A stretch of 11,049 nt of DNA from Minisyncoccota bacterium (GTDB lineage Bacteria > Patescibacteriota > Minisyncoccia > UBA6257 > HR35). Location of the stretch: the NCBI GenBank assembly GCA_937934285.1, contig CALHAT010000015.1:1-11049 (forward strand), read 5' to 3'. A model generated the notes under the pieces. It searched no databases and was not told the DNA's origin. It was given only the letters and a program-made list of their open reading frames with translations. Positions 5,092-11,049 of this stretch are shown piece after piece (positions within the stretch are counted from its first letter, which is position 1; each line of letters starts with the position of its first letter). Made by a program: the position numbers and the translations under genes.

Positions 5092-6037
5092 TTTTCTTTT
5101 TAAATTCATCAATTAATTTTTCATCAGCAGGATCAATCTGATTTAATTGGGCTAAATAATAACTCGAAAATAAAACTAAAACAACATTGGCGAAAATTTT
5201 CTCAAAGATATTTTTTTTATTGATTTGAATTGAATTTATCTGATAGTTTCTTTTCCTTAGCCAATTTTTAAGAAGTTTCATTCTTTTTTTAATCAAAGGT
5301 TTATCTTTTTTATCCTCTAAAAAAATAAAACAAAAATTTTTATCTAATTTTTGGCTTAAAAACCCAACCATTTCGTTATGATTGAGTTCAGGAAAATAAT
5401 TAGCAAAAGCGGGGATTTTACTTGTTTCATTAAAAGAAATTTTAAAATAATTGGCCAAAGGAAAATTTTCTAAGGAGGAGTAAATTATAGGAATTTTGTT
5501 TTTAATCTTTTTAGCGAGATTTTGCCCTTGACTTTCATAAATTCTTGGATTAAATTTTTTCATAAAATTTTCTAATCTTAAACAATTTTGAGGATCAATA
5601 ATTTTTAAAATGGCTCGCAACATAAGACCAACAGCTAATCTTGGTTGAAGATTTAAATCAGGTAAAATAACCACGGGCAATTTATATTTTTCAGCTAAGA
5701 CCAGGAGTTTACCGTTCAAAGTAATAACAACAATTTTCAGTTTTTGTTTTAAAGCTGATTTTAAAGAAAAGATTGTTTCTTGAGTATTTCCGGAATAGGA
5801 AATAATAAAAACTAATCTTTCTTTTAGATCAGAAAGTTTGGGGAGATTATAATCGCTATGAATATAAATATCAATTTTAGGATCATAGATTTTTAAAAGA
5901 TCAGCAGCTAAATGGGAACCGCCCATTCCACAAAACAAAAATTTTCTCTCCCTAACCTCCAACTTCCAACCTCTAACTTCCAATTTAGTAGCGAACTCTT
6001 CTTTAAAATTTCTAATTTTTTCCAAAAAATTATTCAT
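5084..6037 (-). CDS. SIS-domain bifunctional phosphoglucose/phosphomannose isomerase
   Basis: Likely interconverts glucose-6-phosphate or mannose-6-phosphate with fructose-6-phosphate. The first SIS domain has GMGGSHLAAD (37-46) and the sugar-phosphate loop YSGNTQET (81-88). The second has an FNETSKIPAFANYFPELNHNEMVGF stretch (about 202-226) with the Glu and His that this family uses for catalysis. Length (317) is near the usual 310-350. The segment at residues 18-31, between the N-terminal helix and the first SIS strand, is encoded by a heptad DNA array (5952-5986) and reads as two LEVR units. It replaces what is normally an ordinary linker, so the insertion is probably tolerated. ATG 6035-6037 overlaps the recR stop in an ATGA junction, so the gene is the last of the dnaB-recR operon. 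Confidence 0.85.
   Translation of the reverse strand: MNNFLEKIRNFKEEFATKLEVRGWKLEVRERKFLFCGMGGSHLAADLLKIYDPKIDIYIHSDYNLPKLSDLKERLVFIISYSGNTQETIFSLKSALKQKLKIVVITLNGKLLVLAEKYKLPVVILPDLNLQPRLAVGLMLRAILKIIDPQNCLRLENFMKKFNPRIYESQGQNLAKKIKNKIPIIYSSLENFPLANYFKISFNETSKIPAFANYFPELNHNEMVGFLSQKLDKNFCFIFLEDKKDKPLIKKRMKLLKNWLRKRNYQINSIQINKKNIFEKIFANVVLVLFSSYYLAQLNQIDPADEKLIDEFKKKIS
5952..5986. repeat. Heptad tandem array inside the isomerase coding sequence
   Basis: Five contiguous 7-base units, CTAACCT, CCAACTT, CCAACCT, CTAACTT and CCAATTT, lie within the 5' part of the isomerase gene. Because 7 is not a multiple of 3, successive units are read in changing frames, and three units give one repeat of the peptide: LEVRGWK, then LEVRE. 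The frame stays open throughout. Confidence 0.82.
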
Positions 6038-6624
6038 TCTCTTTTGGTTAAAGCTATTTTTAATGTTTCGGGATCGATAAATTCAATTTCACCACCTAAG
6101 GGGATCCCCTTAGCTAATTTAGAAAATTTTATTCGAGGGAATTTTTTAATTAAAATTTCCAGATGTTTTAAGGTTGGCTCAGCTTCACGAGTAAAGGGTA
6201 AAGCAATGATTACTTCTTTTATCTTTTTTGAATTCAAAAGTTCCTCAAGAATTTTTAATCTTTCTCGAATTAAACTCTTGTCTTCAAATGGTAAAATAAG
6301 TCCTCCCAAAATAAAATATTTGCCTTGAAAAGCCTTGGTTGTCTCAATGGTTAAAAGATCAGTTTCTCGAGCAACAACCATTAAAATTTCATCTTTTCTT
6401 TTAGGATTAGAACAAATTGAACAAAGATTCTCTGTGGTTGGGAAAAAACAGTTTTGACAAAATTTAACTTCTTCAAAAAGAGTTTTTAAATTTTCCAAAA
6501 ATTGTTTTTTAACTTTTGTCTCCTGTTTAACTAACCAAAAAAAGAGTCTCATAGCCTGTCTGGGTCCAATTTCAGGAAAAGAATCAAGAAAATCTATAAT
6601 TTTTTTAAATAAAGGAATAAGCAT
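6034..6624 (-). CDS. recR: Recombination protein RecR
   Basis: RecR works with RecO (and RecF) to load RecA on SSB-coated gaps. The 196-residue protein matches family length and order: an N-terminal helix-hairpin-helix (about residues 1-30, SFPEIGPRQAMRL), a four-Cys zinc motif (C56, C59, C68, C71, as CQNC and CSIC), then a Toprim domain (about 80-175) with VVARETDLLTIE, KYFILGGLILP and, near the end, LAKGIPLGGEIEFIDPETL, which is the family C-terminal signature. The usual D-x-D of Toprim is not obvious, as expected for RecR, which is not a nuclease. Its ATG overlaps the dnaB stop by one base (TAATG) and its own stop overlaps the isomerase start (ATGA), indicating a translationally coupled operon with the replicative helicase. 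Confidence 0.95.
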   Translation of the reverse strand: MLIPLFKKIIDFLDSFPEIGPRQAMRLFFWLVKQETKVKKQFLENLKTLFEEVKFCQNCFFPTTENLCSICSNPKRKDEILMVVARETDLLTIETTKAFQGKYFILGGLILPFEDKSLIRERLKILEELLNSKKIKEVIIALPFTREAEPTLKHLEILIKKFPRIKFSKLAKGIPLGGEIEFIDPETLKIALTKRE

Positions 6625-9263
6625 TAATGAAATTCAATTTCTTCAGGTTGGGTTTCTAAAGTATAAAAAGAAACAGTATCCGGATCAAAGTATAGATCAA
6701 TACTACCAATTGGTCCGTTACGATGTTTAGCAATGATGACATTGACTTGATTCGAGGGTAGAGACATTGTTCCTTCTTTGGGTCGATGAATAAACAGAAC
6801 AACATCAGAGTCTTGCTCTAAACTATTATGAACAAAAATATCATTAGCCAAAAAATTATGGGTATCTTCAACTTCAGCATCATAAACATCCTCAATCAAA
6901 AGTGGTTTGATTTCAATAATCTCATCCCAATAAACTTGACTTTCAGCTAAGTTTTTTAAATATTCATCATTAAGTGCTTGAGCAATTTTTAAAAGTCTTT
7001 CTCTACTTAAATTGGATTTAAAAAGCGATGTCCCACAATAAGCTGTTTGAATCATCTGAGCAAATTGTCTTTGAGAAATTCCTTGATTGATTCTAGCTGG
7101 ATTGATTATCTTGTGCCAAACTTCTTTGCTCAAAAGATCATTATTATAATGAGGTTTAATTTTCTCGATATTTTCTAATAATTGGGGGATAATCTTTCCT
7201 TTAATACCGAAACAACCGACATTTCTCAAAAATTTCAAAATATTTTCTTTGCCATAAATTATGACCCAGTAATTCAGACGATAATTTCTTTTCTTAGTTG
7301 TTTTAAGATAGCTTTGGATTCCTAAACGTAAAAGAAGGCTTTGGATTTGTCGTGCCAATATTTCACTCGTTGTTGAATAATAAATGCTCGCTGAAGGTTT
7401 TCTTCCTTTTAATTTTTTAGAAGAAATATTACCATCGGTTGACCAAAGATGATGTAAAAAGAGTGCTAATTGTGTTTCTGGAATTTGAAAAATTGCTACT
7501 GGTAATTTTTTCTCATAGGAGCGAGCAAAATCTAATTCTAAATTTCTTAACCAATTAACAATTGGATGGTGTTTTTTCCGACTTAACCTATAAGGTGAAG
7601 GAAAATAAACATGCCACCAGTTTTTTTGTTGAACAATTCGCGGTTGAATATTAAAAAGTTGCTGAGCAAGTTTTACCATCAAAGAAATTGCTTCAAAATC
7701 ACTGCTGGTATAATGAATTGGCTGTTTTTTAACATAACAACCATCACCAATCATATGAGCTAAGAAAATAACTTCTTCATCTGTCAAAGAAGATGTTTTG
7801 ATATCTAAATTAATTTCTCGAGGGATAGCTATTTTATCTCCGATTTTAAGATTTTCTAAAGCTGTCCAACCAAAAATTGTTCGAAAAGGATGATTAGCTG
7901 AAGCTTTAATTTCTCTTCCTGTTTTTGTTTTGAGTAAATAGACCATCTTTTTGCCACTGGGAAAAACTTTAATAAGTTTTTTAGAAACTATTTTATAATT
8001 TTCATCAATCGTTAAAACTTTTATTGATAGTTTTTTGTCTAACAATTCTTTCATCGAAAGATATTCTCCAGTTTCAGCATTTAAAATTAAAGTATCTCCA
8101 GTTAAACAACCACTTTCTCTTAAATCAGAAAGTCTTGGAATTTGTGAAATTCTTTGCTCTGGGGCTCGGGAAAGCTGAGAGATAGCTAAAACCGGAACTT
8201 CCAATTCTCGAGCTAATTCTTTCAAGCTTTTAGAAATTTCACTTACTTCTTGAACTCGATTTTCAATTAAACGACTTGATCTTATTAACTGGAGATAATC
8301 AATTACCAATAACCCTAATTCACCAATTTCGTGCTTTAATTTTCTTGACATCGTTCTTATCTGTAAATTGTTTAGACTTGGGCTATCATCAATAAAAATA
8401 GGGGCTGTTTTTAATTTTTCAATAGCATCATAAACTAAAACTAATTCATCAACATCGCCTTCAGCTAAAAGTCGACCAGTTCTTAAGCGCCATAAACTAA
8501 TCCCCGCTTGAGAAGCAATCAACCTATCTATTATCTGGTCCTTTGACATCTCCAAAGAGAAAATCCCAACTGGAATATTTTCTTCAACCGCTAAATAACG
8601 AGCGATATTTAAAGCTAAAGCAGTTTTTCCTTGAGATGGTCTCGAAGCTAAAATAATGAGATCAGACTTTTGAAGTCCACCCAGATACTCATCAAGTTTC
8701 TGAAAACCTGTTGGTACTCCTCGTAGAATAATTCCCCTTTGTAAATCCTCGATCCTTTTTTTGCTTTCCTCAAGTAAAGAACTAATTGGCAAAAATTCAT
8801 AAGGATAAACTTTTTCAGCAATAGAAAAAATTCTTTTCTCAACTTCATCAATTAGCTCTTCAGCATCATAATCCTCTGTTTCTACTAATTCTTTAATTTT
8901 TAAGGATAACTCAAGAAGATCACGTTTAGCTTTTTTAGTTTTGATTAATTTAGCATAAGAAACAACATTTAAAGCTGAAGGAGCTTTATTAATCAAATAA
9001 ACTAAGTAATTATGATCAATTAAAACATCGAGCAATTTTTTTTCTTTAAAGTAATTGTTAACAGTGATAAGATCAATACCGATTCTTTTTTCAAAAAGAT
9101 CTAAAATTGCTTGGTAAATAATTTGATTCTCTTTTTTAGAAAAATCTTCTGGTTTTAAAATATCAACCACGCGTATAATCGCTTCATCATCAATCATCAA
9201 AGCACCAAGTAAGGCTTCTTCAATTTCTTGGTCGAAAGAAAAATTAAAAATTTCCTCTGTCAT
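6624..9263 (-). CDS. dnaB: Replicative DNA helicase DnaB containing an intein
   Basis: DnaB is the hexameric 5'-3' helicase that unwinds the replication fork. Counting from ATG 9261-9263, the precursor has 879 residues, of which 428 are an intein, leaving a normal 451-residue helicase. The N-terminal domain starts at QEIEEALLGALMID; a linker follows, then the RecA-like domain with Walker A ASRPSQGKTA (about 206-215), Walker B LLVIDYLQL (D322), the Q-loop AISQLSR and, after the intein, SLEQDSDVVLFIHR and AKHRNGPIG with the Lys and Arg that reach the neighbouring subunit's ATP. The frame stays open upstream to an ATG at 9377 (38 more residues). I prefer 9263 because it matches family length and because the extension contains AT-rich TTAACTA/TTAACTT heptads. 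Neither start has a Shine-Dalgarno. It heads a dnaB-recR-isomerase operon. Confidence 0.96.
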   Translation of the reverse strand: MTEEIFNFSFDQEIEEALLGALMIDDEAIIRVVDILKPEDFSKKENQIIYQAILDLFEKRIGIDLITVNNYFKEKKLLDVLIDHNYLVYLINKAPSALNVVSYAKLIKTKKAKRDLLELSLKIKELVETEDYDAEELIDEVEKRIFSIAEKVYPYEFLPISSLLEESKKRIEDLQRGIILRGVPTGFQKLDEYLGGLQKSDLIILASRPSQGKTALALNIARYLAVEENIPVGIFSLEMSKDQIIDRLIASQAGISLWRLRTGRLLAEGDVDELVLVYDAIEKLKTAPIFIDDSPSLNNLQIRTMSRKLKHEIGELGLLVIDYLQLIRSSRLIENRVQEVSEISKSLKELARELEVPVLAISQLSRAPEQRISQIPRLSDLRESGCLTGDTLILNAETGEYLSMKELLDKKLSIKVLTIDENYKIVSKKLIKVFPSGKKMVYLLKTKTGREIKASANHPFRTIFGWTALENLKIGDKIAIPREINLDIKTSSLTDEEVIFLAHMIGDGCYVKKQPIHYTSSDFEAISLMVKLAQQLFNIQPRIVQQKNWWHVYFPSPYRLSRKKHHPIVNWLRNLELDFARSYEKKLPVAIFQIPETQLALFLHHLWSTDGNISSKKLKGRKPSASIYYSTTSEILARQIQSLLLRLGIQSYLKTTKKRNYRLNYWVIIYGKENILKFLRNVGCFGIKGKIIPQLLENIEKIKPHYNNDLLSKEVWHKIINPARINQGISQRQFAQMIQTAYCGTSLFKSNLSRERLLKIAQALNDEYLKNLAESQVYWDEIIEIKPLLIEDVYDAEVEDTHNFLANDIFVHNSLEQDSDVVLFIHRPKEGTMSLPSNQVNVIIAKHRNGPIGSIDLYFDPDTVSFYTLETQPEEIEFH
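6825..8108 (-). other. DnaB intein with LAGLIDADG homing endonuclease (428 residues)
   Basis: The in-frame insert begins at Cys (codon 8106-8108) after the extein DLRESG and ends with His-Asn (Asn codon 6825-6827) before Ser of SLEQDSD. This splits a conserved helicase motif at the site also used by the Synechocystis DnaB intein. Block A is CLTGDTLIL, block B is ASANHPFRT, and block F/G is AEVEDTHNFLANDIFVHN, so the Cys1, block B His, penultimate His, terminal Asn and Ser+1 needed for splicing are all there. Two LAGLIDADG motifs, FLAHMIGDGC and HHLWSTDGN, keep their acidic residues, so the endonuclease may be active. A helix-turn-helix-like part (GISQRQFAQMI to RLLKIAQAL), common in large DnaB inteins, follows. 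Splicing would give intact DnaB. Mobility by homing into intein-free alleles is inference. Confidence 0.95.
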
Positions 9264-9563
9264 TTTATTATCTGATAATATTATCTTCAAAATGTCAAAA
9301 ATGCCAAAATCTGGAAAAATTGAGGAAAAATAGTTAACTATTAACTTGTAATCTTTCGCTGTCTTTCTCTTTGCCATTAAATCTTGGTCTCAGATCCTCC
9401 GCCATTAGAGAATGTGTTTTATAATATGCGATTGCATTTTATAATTTACTTTAGATTTGGTAAATTTTTTAAAAATTTAAGATTACAGTAATAAAATAAT
9501 TAATTATTATTAGTATAAGTGCGCTTAGATTAATTCATTCACATCGGTTGGTCTAAATTAATT
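9264..9563. other. Divergent AT-rich spacer between dnaB and mnmA
   Basis: This region should carry both promoters. It contains a 12-base palindrome GATAATATTATC (9274-9285) just upstream of the preferred dnaB start, the heptad pair TTAACTA/TTAACTT (9334-9347), a direct repeat of TTTTATAAT (9417-9425 and 9437-9445, offset 20), and a perfect 19-base AT-only inverted repeat TAAATTTTT-T-AAAAATTTA (9461-9479). The minus-strand TATTATAAA near 9417-9428 and the + strand TAGTATAAG at 9511-9519 are possible -10 elements, but no good -35 partners are visible. If dnaB starts at 9377, the first 114 bases are coding. Confidence 0.5.
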
Positions 9564-10589
9564 ATGAGGAAAATAGCGATTTTAATGTCTGGGGGCGTTG
9601 ATTCCTCCGTTTCAGCTTTGCTTTTGAAAAAAGAAGGGCTTGATATTGTCGGGATTCATTTACATTCTTTTGATTTTTGTAACTACCAAGATGCTGAAGA
9701 TGCTCGACGGGTGGCTCAGATTTTAAATATTCCTTTTTATGTTTTTGATATTACTGAAGAATTTGAAGATAAGGTCATCAATTATATGGTAAGAACCTAT
9801 GAAAAAGGTTTAACGCCTAACCCTGATGTTTGTTGTAATCAATTTATAAAATTTGGAATTTTTTTTCAGAAAGCTTTAGAACTTGGTTTTACGGAAATTG
9901 CTTCCGGGCATTATGCTCAAAAATCTAATAGTCATCTTTTAAAAGCTGAAGATGAAAATAAAGATCAAACATATTTCTTGTGGTCAGTTACTAAAGAAAA
10001 ATTTTCGAAAATAATTTTTCCCGTTGGAAAATTTTTAAAAGACGAAGTCAAGCAGATTGCTAAAGAACATAATTTGCCTATTTTTGAAAAAAAAGAAAGT
10101 ATGGGGATCTGTTTTGTCGGGACTGTAAAATTAAGAGAGTTTTTAAAAAAATATCTCCAACCCAAAGAAGGCAAAATTATTGACACTGAAGGAAGAATTT
10201 TGGGAACTCATCCTGGTTATTTTTATTTTACTGAAGGACAAAGACATGGTTTAAATATCAAAATTGGCGGTGGTCCTTACTATGTTGCCCAAAAAATTCC
10301 TGAAGAAAATTTAATCATTGTTGCCAAAGATGGCCATCCTTTGCTTTATACCAAAAAAATTGAAACTACCGAAATAAATATTTTAGAACCGGAAATTTTA
10401 GAAAAAGAAGAAATTATTGAAGCAAGATTTAGACATCGTCAATCATTAGTTAAAGCTAAAGTTAATTTAAAAGAAAGAACAGTTGAATTTTTAGAACCAC
10501 AGAAAATGGTTGCTCCCGGTCAATCAATTGTTTTTTATTTTAAAGATTATGTTTTAGGTGGTGCGGTGATATTAAAAAGAATTGAATAA
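9564..10589 (+). CDS. mnmA: tRNA-specific 2-thiouridylase MnmA
   Basis: MnmA activates U34 of tRNA-Lys, -Glu and -Gln with ATP and inserts sulfur to give s2U. The N-terminal PP-loop SGGVDSS is at residues 9-15. TPNPDVCCN (84-92) holds the catalytic Cys (C91, before Asn) and is followed by FIKFG. ASGHYAQ and DQTYFLW mark tRNA and nucleotide contacts, and GICFVG (181-186) carries the second active-site Cys (C183). A central domain (HPGYFYFTEGQRHGL) and a C-terminal beta-barrel (about 265-341, with ARFRHRQ and APGQSIVFY) complete the family order. At 341 residues it is slightly short. The region after the PP-loop is condensed: the usual MKNWDE motif is replaced by HSFDF. ATG 9564 has no Shine-Dalgarno. 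It stands alone, ending in a terminator. Confidence 0.95.
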   Translation: MRKIAILMSGGVDSSVSALLLKKEGLDIVGIHLHSFDFCNYQDAEDARRVAQILNIPFYVFDITEEFEDKVINYMVRTYEKGLTPNPDVCCNQFIKFGIFFQKALELGFTEIASGHYAQKSNSHLLKAEDENKDQTYFLWSVTKEKFSKIIFPVGKFLKDEVKQIAKEHNLPIFEKKESMGICFVGTVKLREFLKKYLQPKEGKIIDTEGRILGTHPGYFYFTEGQRHGLNIKIGGGPYYVAQKIPEENLIIVAKDGHPLLYTKKIETTEINILEPEILEKEEIIEARFRHRQSLVKAKVNLKERTVEFLEPQKMVAPGQSIVFYFKDYVLGGAVILKRIE

Positions 10590-10591
10590 AC

Positions 10592-10620
10592 TTGTTTGAT
10601 AATAAACAATTTTCTTTTTT
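10592..10620 (+). terminator. Intrinsic terminator of mnmA
   Basis: TTGTTT (10592-10597) pairs with AAACAA (10604-10609) around a GATAAT loop, followed by TTTTCTTTTTT. It lies 2 bases after the mnmA stop codon. The stem has only two G-C pairs, but the placement and the long T-tract make a terminator likely. Confidence 0.65.
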
Positions 10621-10626
10621 ATTGCG

Positions 10627-10947
10627 TCAATCACCGGCTCTAAAAATTTTATAAGGTGCAATTGTTTCTTTTTCGATTTCCTCTTTTAATTTATCTTTCC
10701 AAATTTTGCGAAACTCAGTATTAAGATGAATAATTTTAAAACCAACTCTGACAGCTCTTTTTAAATTTTCTAAACTTATGCCTGAACCGCCATGTAAAAC
10801 TAAAGGAATTTTGACTAGTTCAAAAATTTTTTTACCTCTATCAAAATCTAAAACTGGCTCTTTCTCAGTAATGCCATGTAAATTGCCAATTGAAACAGCT
10901 AAAAAATCAACTTTTGTCTCTTCAACAAACTTTAGAGCCTCTTCTGG
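10627..10947 (-). pseudogene. C-terminal remnant of a class II fructose-bisphosphate aldolase
   Basis: 106 codons encode the last third of a class II aldolase, the zinc enzyme that cleaves fructose-1,6-bisphosphate in glycolysis. Visible signatures are PEEALKFVEETKVDFLAVSIGNLHGI (the first zinc-proximal His lies in GNLHG), KIPLVLHGGSGI (with the zinc-binding His and phosphate-binding Gly-Ser) and IIHLNTE near the end. The N-terminal two-thirds, about 190 residues, are missing. Upstream, the frame meets a stop at 10948-10950 and there is no Met anywhere in the fragment. Homology begins exactly where a tRNA-like sequence ends, so the gene was cut by a rearrangement or is an assembly artefact. 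The fragment itself shows no frameshift or stop, so the break is recent or artificial. It converges on mnmA. The choice between fructose- and tagatose-bisphosphate aldolase is open. Confidence 0.8.
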
Positions 10948-11013
10948 TCAGGAAGAATCGAACCTCCATCTCAGCCTCCGCAGGGCTGTGCTCTTCCATT
11001 AAGCTATAGATAG
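10944..11013 (-). tRNA. tRNA-Arg(GCG)-like sequence with a defective acceptor stem
   Basis: The D arm (GCTT-AATGGAA-GAGC, 10990-11004), anticodon arm (CAGCC-CTGCGGA-GGCTG, 5-bp stem and 7-base loop, anticodon GCG reading Arg CGC), a 4-base variable region and the T arm (GGAGG-TTCGATT-CTTCC, 10951-10967) all fold well. The acceptor does not: CTATCTA (11013-11007) and TGACCAG (10950-10944) make only 4 of 7 pairs. The 3' side belongs to the aldolase fragment. The tRNA is therefore probably truncated after the T arm. The stem being lost while the rest is perfect suggests a recent or artificial join. Confidence 0.6.
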
Positions 11014-11026
11014 ACTCTATATCTTG

Positions 11027-11049
11027 CGGCCCCGACGGGAATCGAACCC
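11027..11049 (-). tRNA. 3' end of a second tRNA, cut by the window edge
   Basis: The minus strand enters the window within a T arm: GGG, loop TTCGATT and CCCGT. It continues with an acceptor 3' strand CGGGGCC and discriminator G at 11027. The next bases are CAA, so CCA is not encoded. The anticodon lies outside. A GGCCCCG acceptor with G73 fits tRNA-Glu, but identity cannot be settled. It precedes the tRNA-Arg-like sequence by 13 bases, indicating a tRNA cluster transcribed toward the aldolase remnant. Confidence 0.65.

Noticed and set aside
5912..6328. A 138-codon + strand frame opposite recR and the isomerase
   Set aside because: It is a shadow of two well-supported minus-strand genes; its repetitive start is the heptad array read in the opposite direction.
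6825..8108. A free-standing homing endonuclease gene or group I intron in dnaB
   Set aside because: The insert is continuously in frame and has protein-splicing blocks at both ends with Cys1 and HN-Ser junctions, which identify it as an intein.
9520..9563. A 5' leader hairpin or riboswitch before mnmA (TTAGA/TCTAA arms)
   Set aside because: Only 5 bp pair across a long loop, and no known leader motif is recognisable.
10778..11002. A 74-codon + strand frame at the right edge
   Set aside because: It lies opposite the aldolase remnant and the tRNA-like sequence, which explain the region far better.

Overview
The window is mostly very AT-rich (about 30% GC by eye), gene-dense and built from compact bacterial housekeeping genes. 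Proteins tend to be at or below family length, neighbouring genes overlap by a few bases (ATGA and TAATG junctions), there are almost no Shine-Dalgarno sequences, and TAA, TAG and TGA all act as stops. Together with a DnaB intein and short heptameric DNA repeats, this best fits an uncultivated small-genome bacterium of the Candidate Phyla Radiation (Patescibacteria). That assignment is inference from style; no 16S gene or lineage marker is present.

Layout. 1-552: the 3' end of a membrane-protein gene on the + strand, more GC-rich than the rest, probably with a frameshift near its end, closed by a strong intrinsic terminator. 551-1834 (minus): lemA and a PduO-type cob(I)alamin adenosyltransferase, separated by an unusual GCGAAC array and a short heptad array. 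1835-2141: a noncoding spacer with a long imperfect hairpin and another heptad array. 2142-4533 (minus): a tight cluster read as nudix, ychF, rpsF, ssb, infA, with translation-related genes around the single-strand DNA-binding protein. 4534-4623: a short spacer with a good sigma70-type promoter facing greA (4624-5091, plus). 5084-9263 (minus): dnaB (carrying a 428-residue LAGLIDADG intein), recR and an SIS-domain phosphoglucose/phosphomannose isomerase, joined by overlapping stop/start codons. The isomerase gene contains an in-frame heptad array. 9264-9563: a divergent AT-rich spacer. 9564-10589 (plus): mnmA, followed by an AT-stem terminator. 10627-11049 (minus): the last 106 codons of a class II fructose-bisphosphate aldolase abutting a tRNA-like sequence that lacks a matching acceptor stem, then the 3' end of a second tRNA cut by the window edge.

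The genes serve core replication and repair (DnaB, RecR, SSB), transcription (GreA), translation and tRNA modification (IF-1, S6, YchF, MnmA), and central metabolism (isomerase, aldolase remnant, cobalamin activation). I found no defence system, CRISPR array or transposase. The items most worth a second look are the GCGAAC array at 1135-1260, the family of heptad arrays including one inside a coding gene, the DnaB intein, and the abrupt aldolase/tRNA junction at about 10945-10950, which may be a rearrangement or an assembly join.
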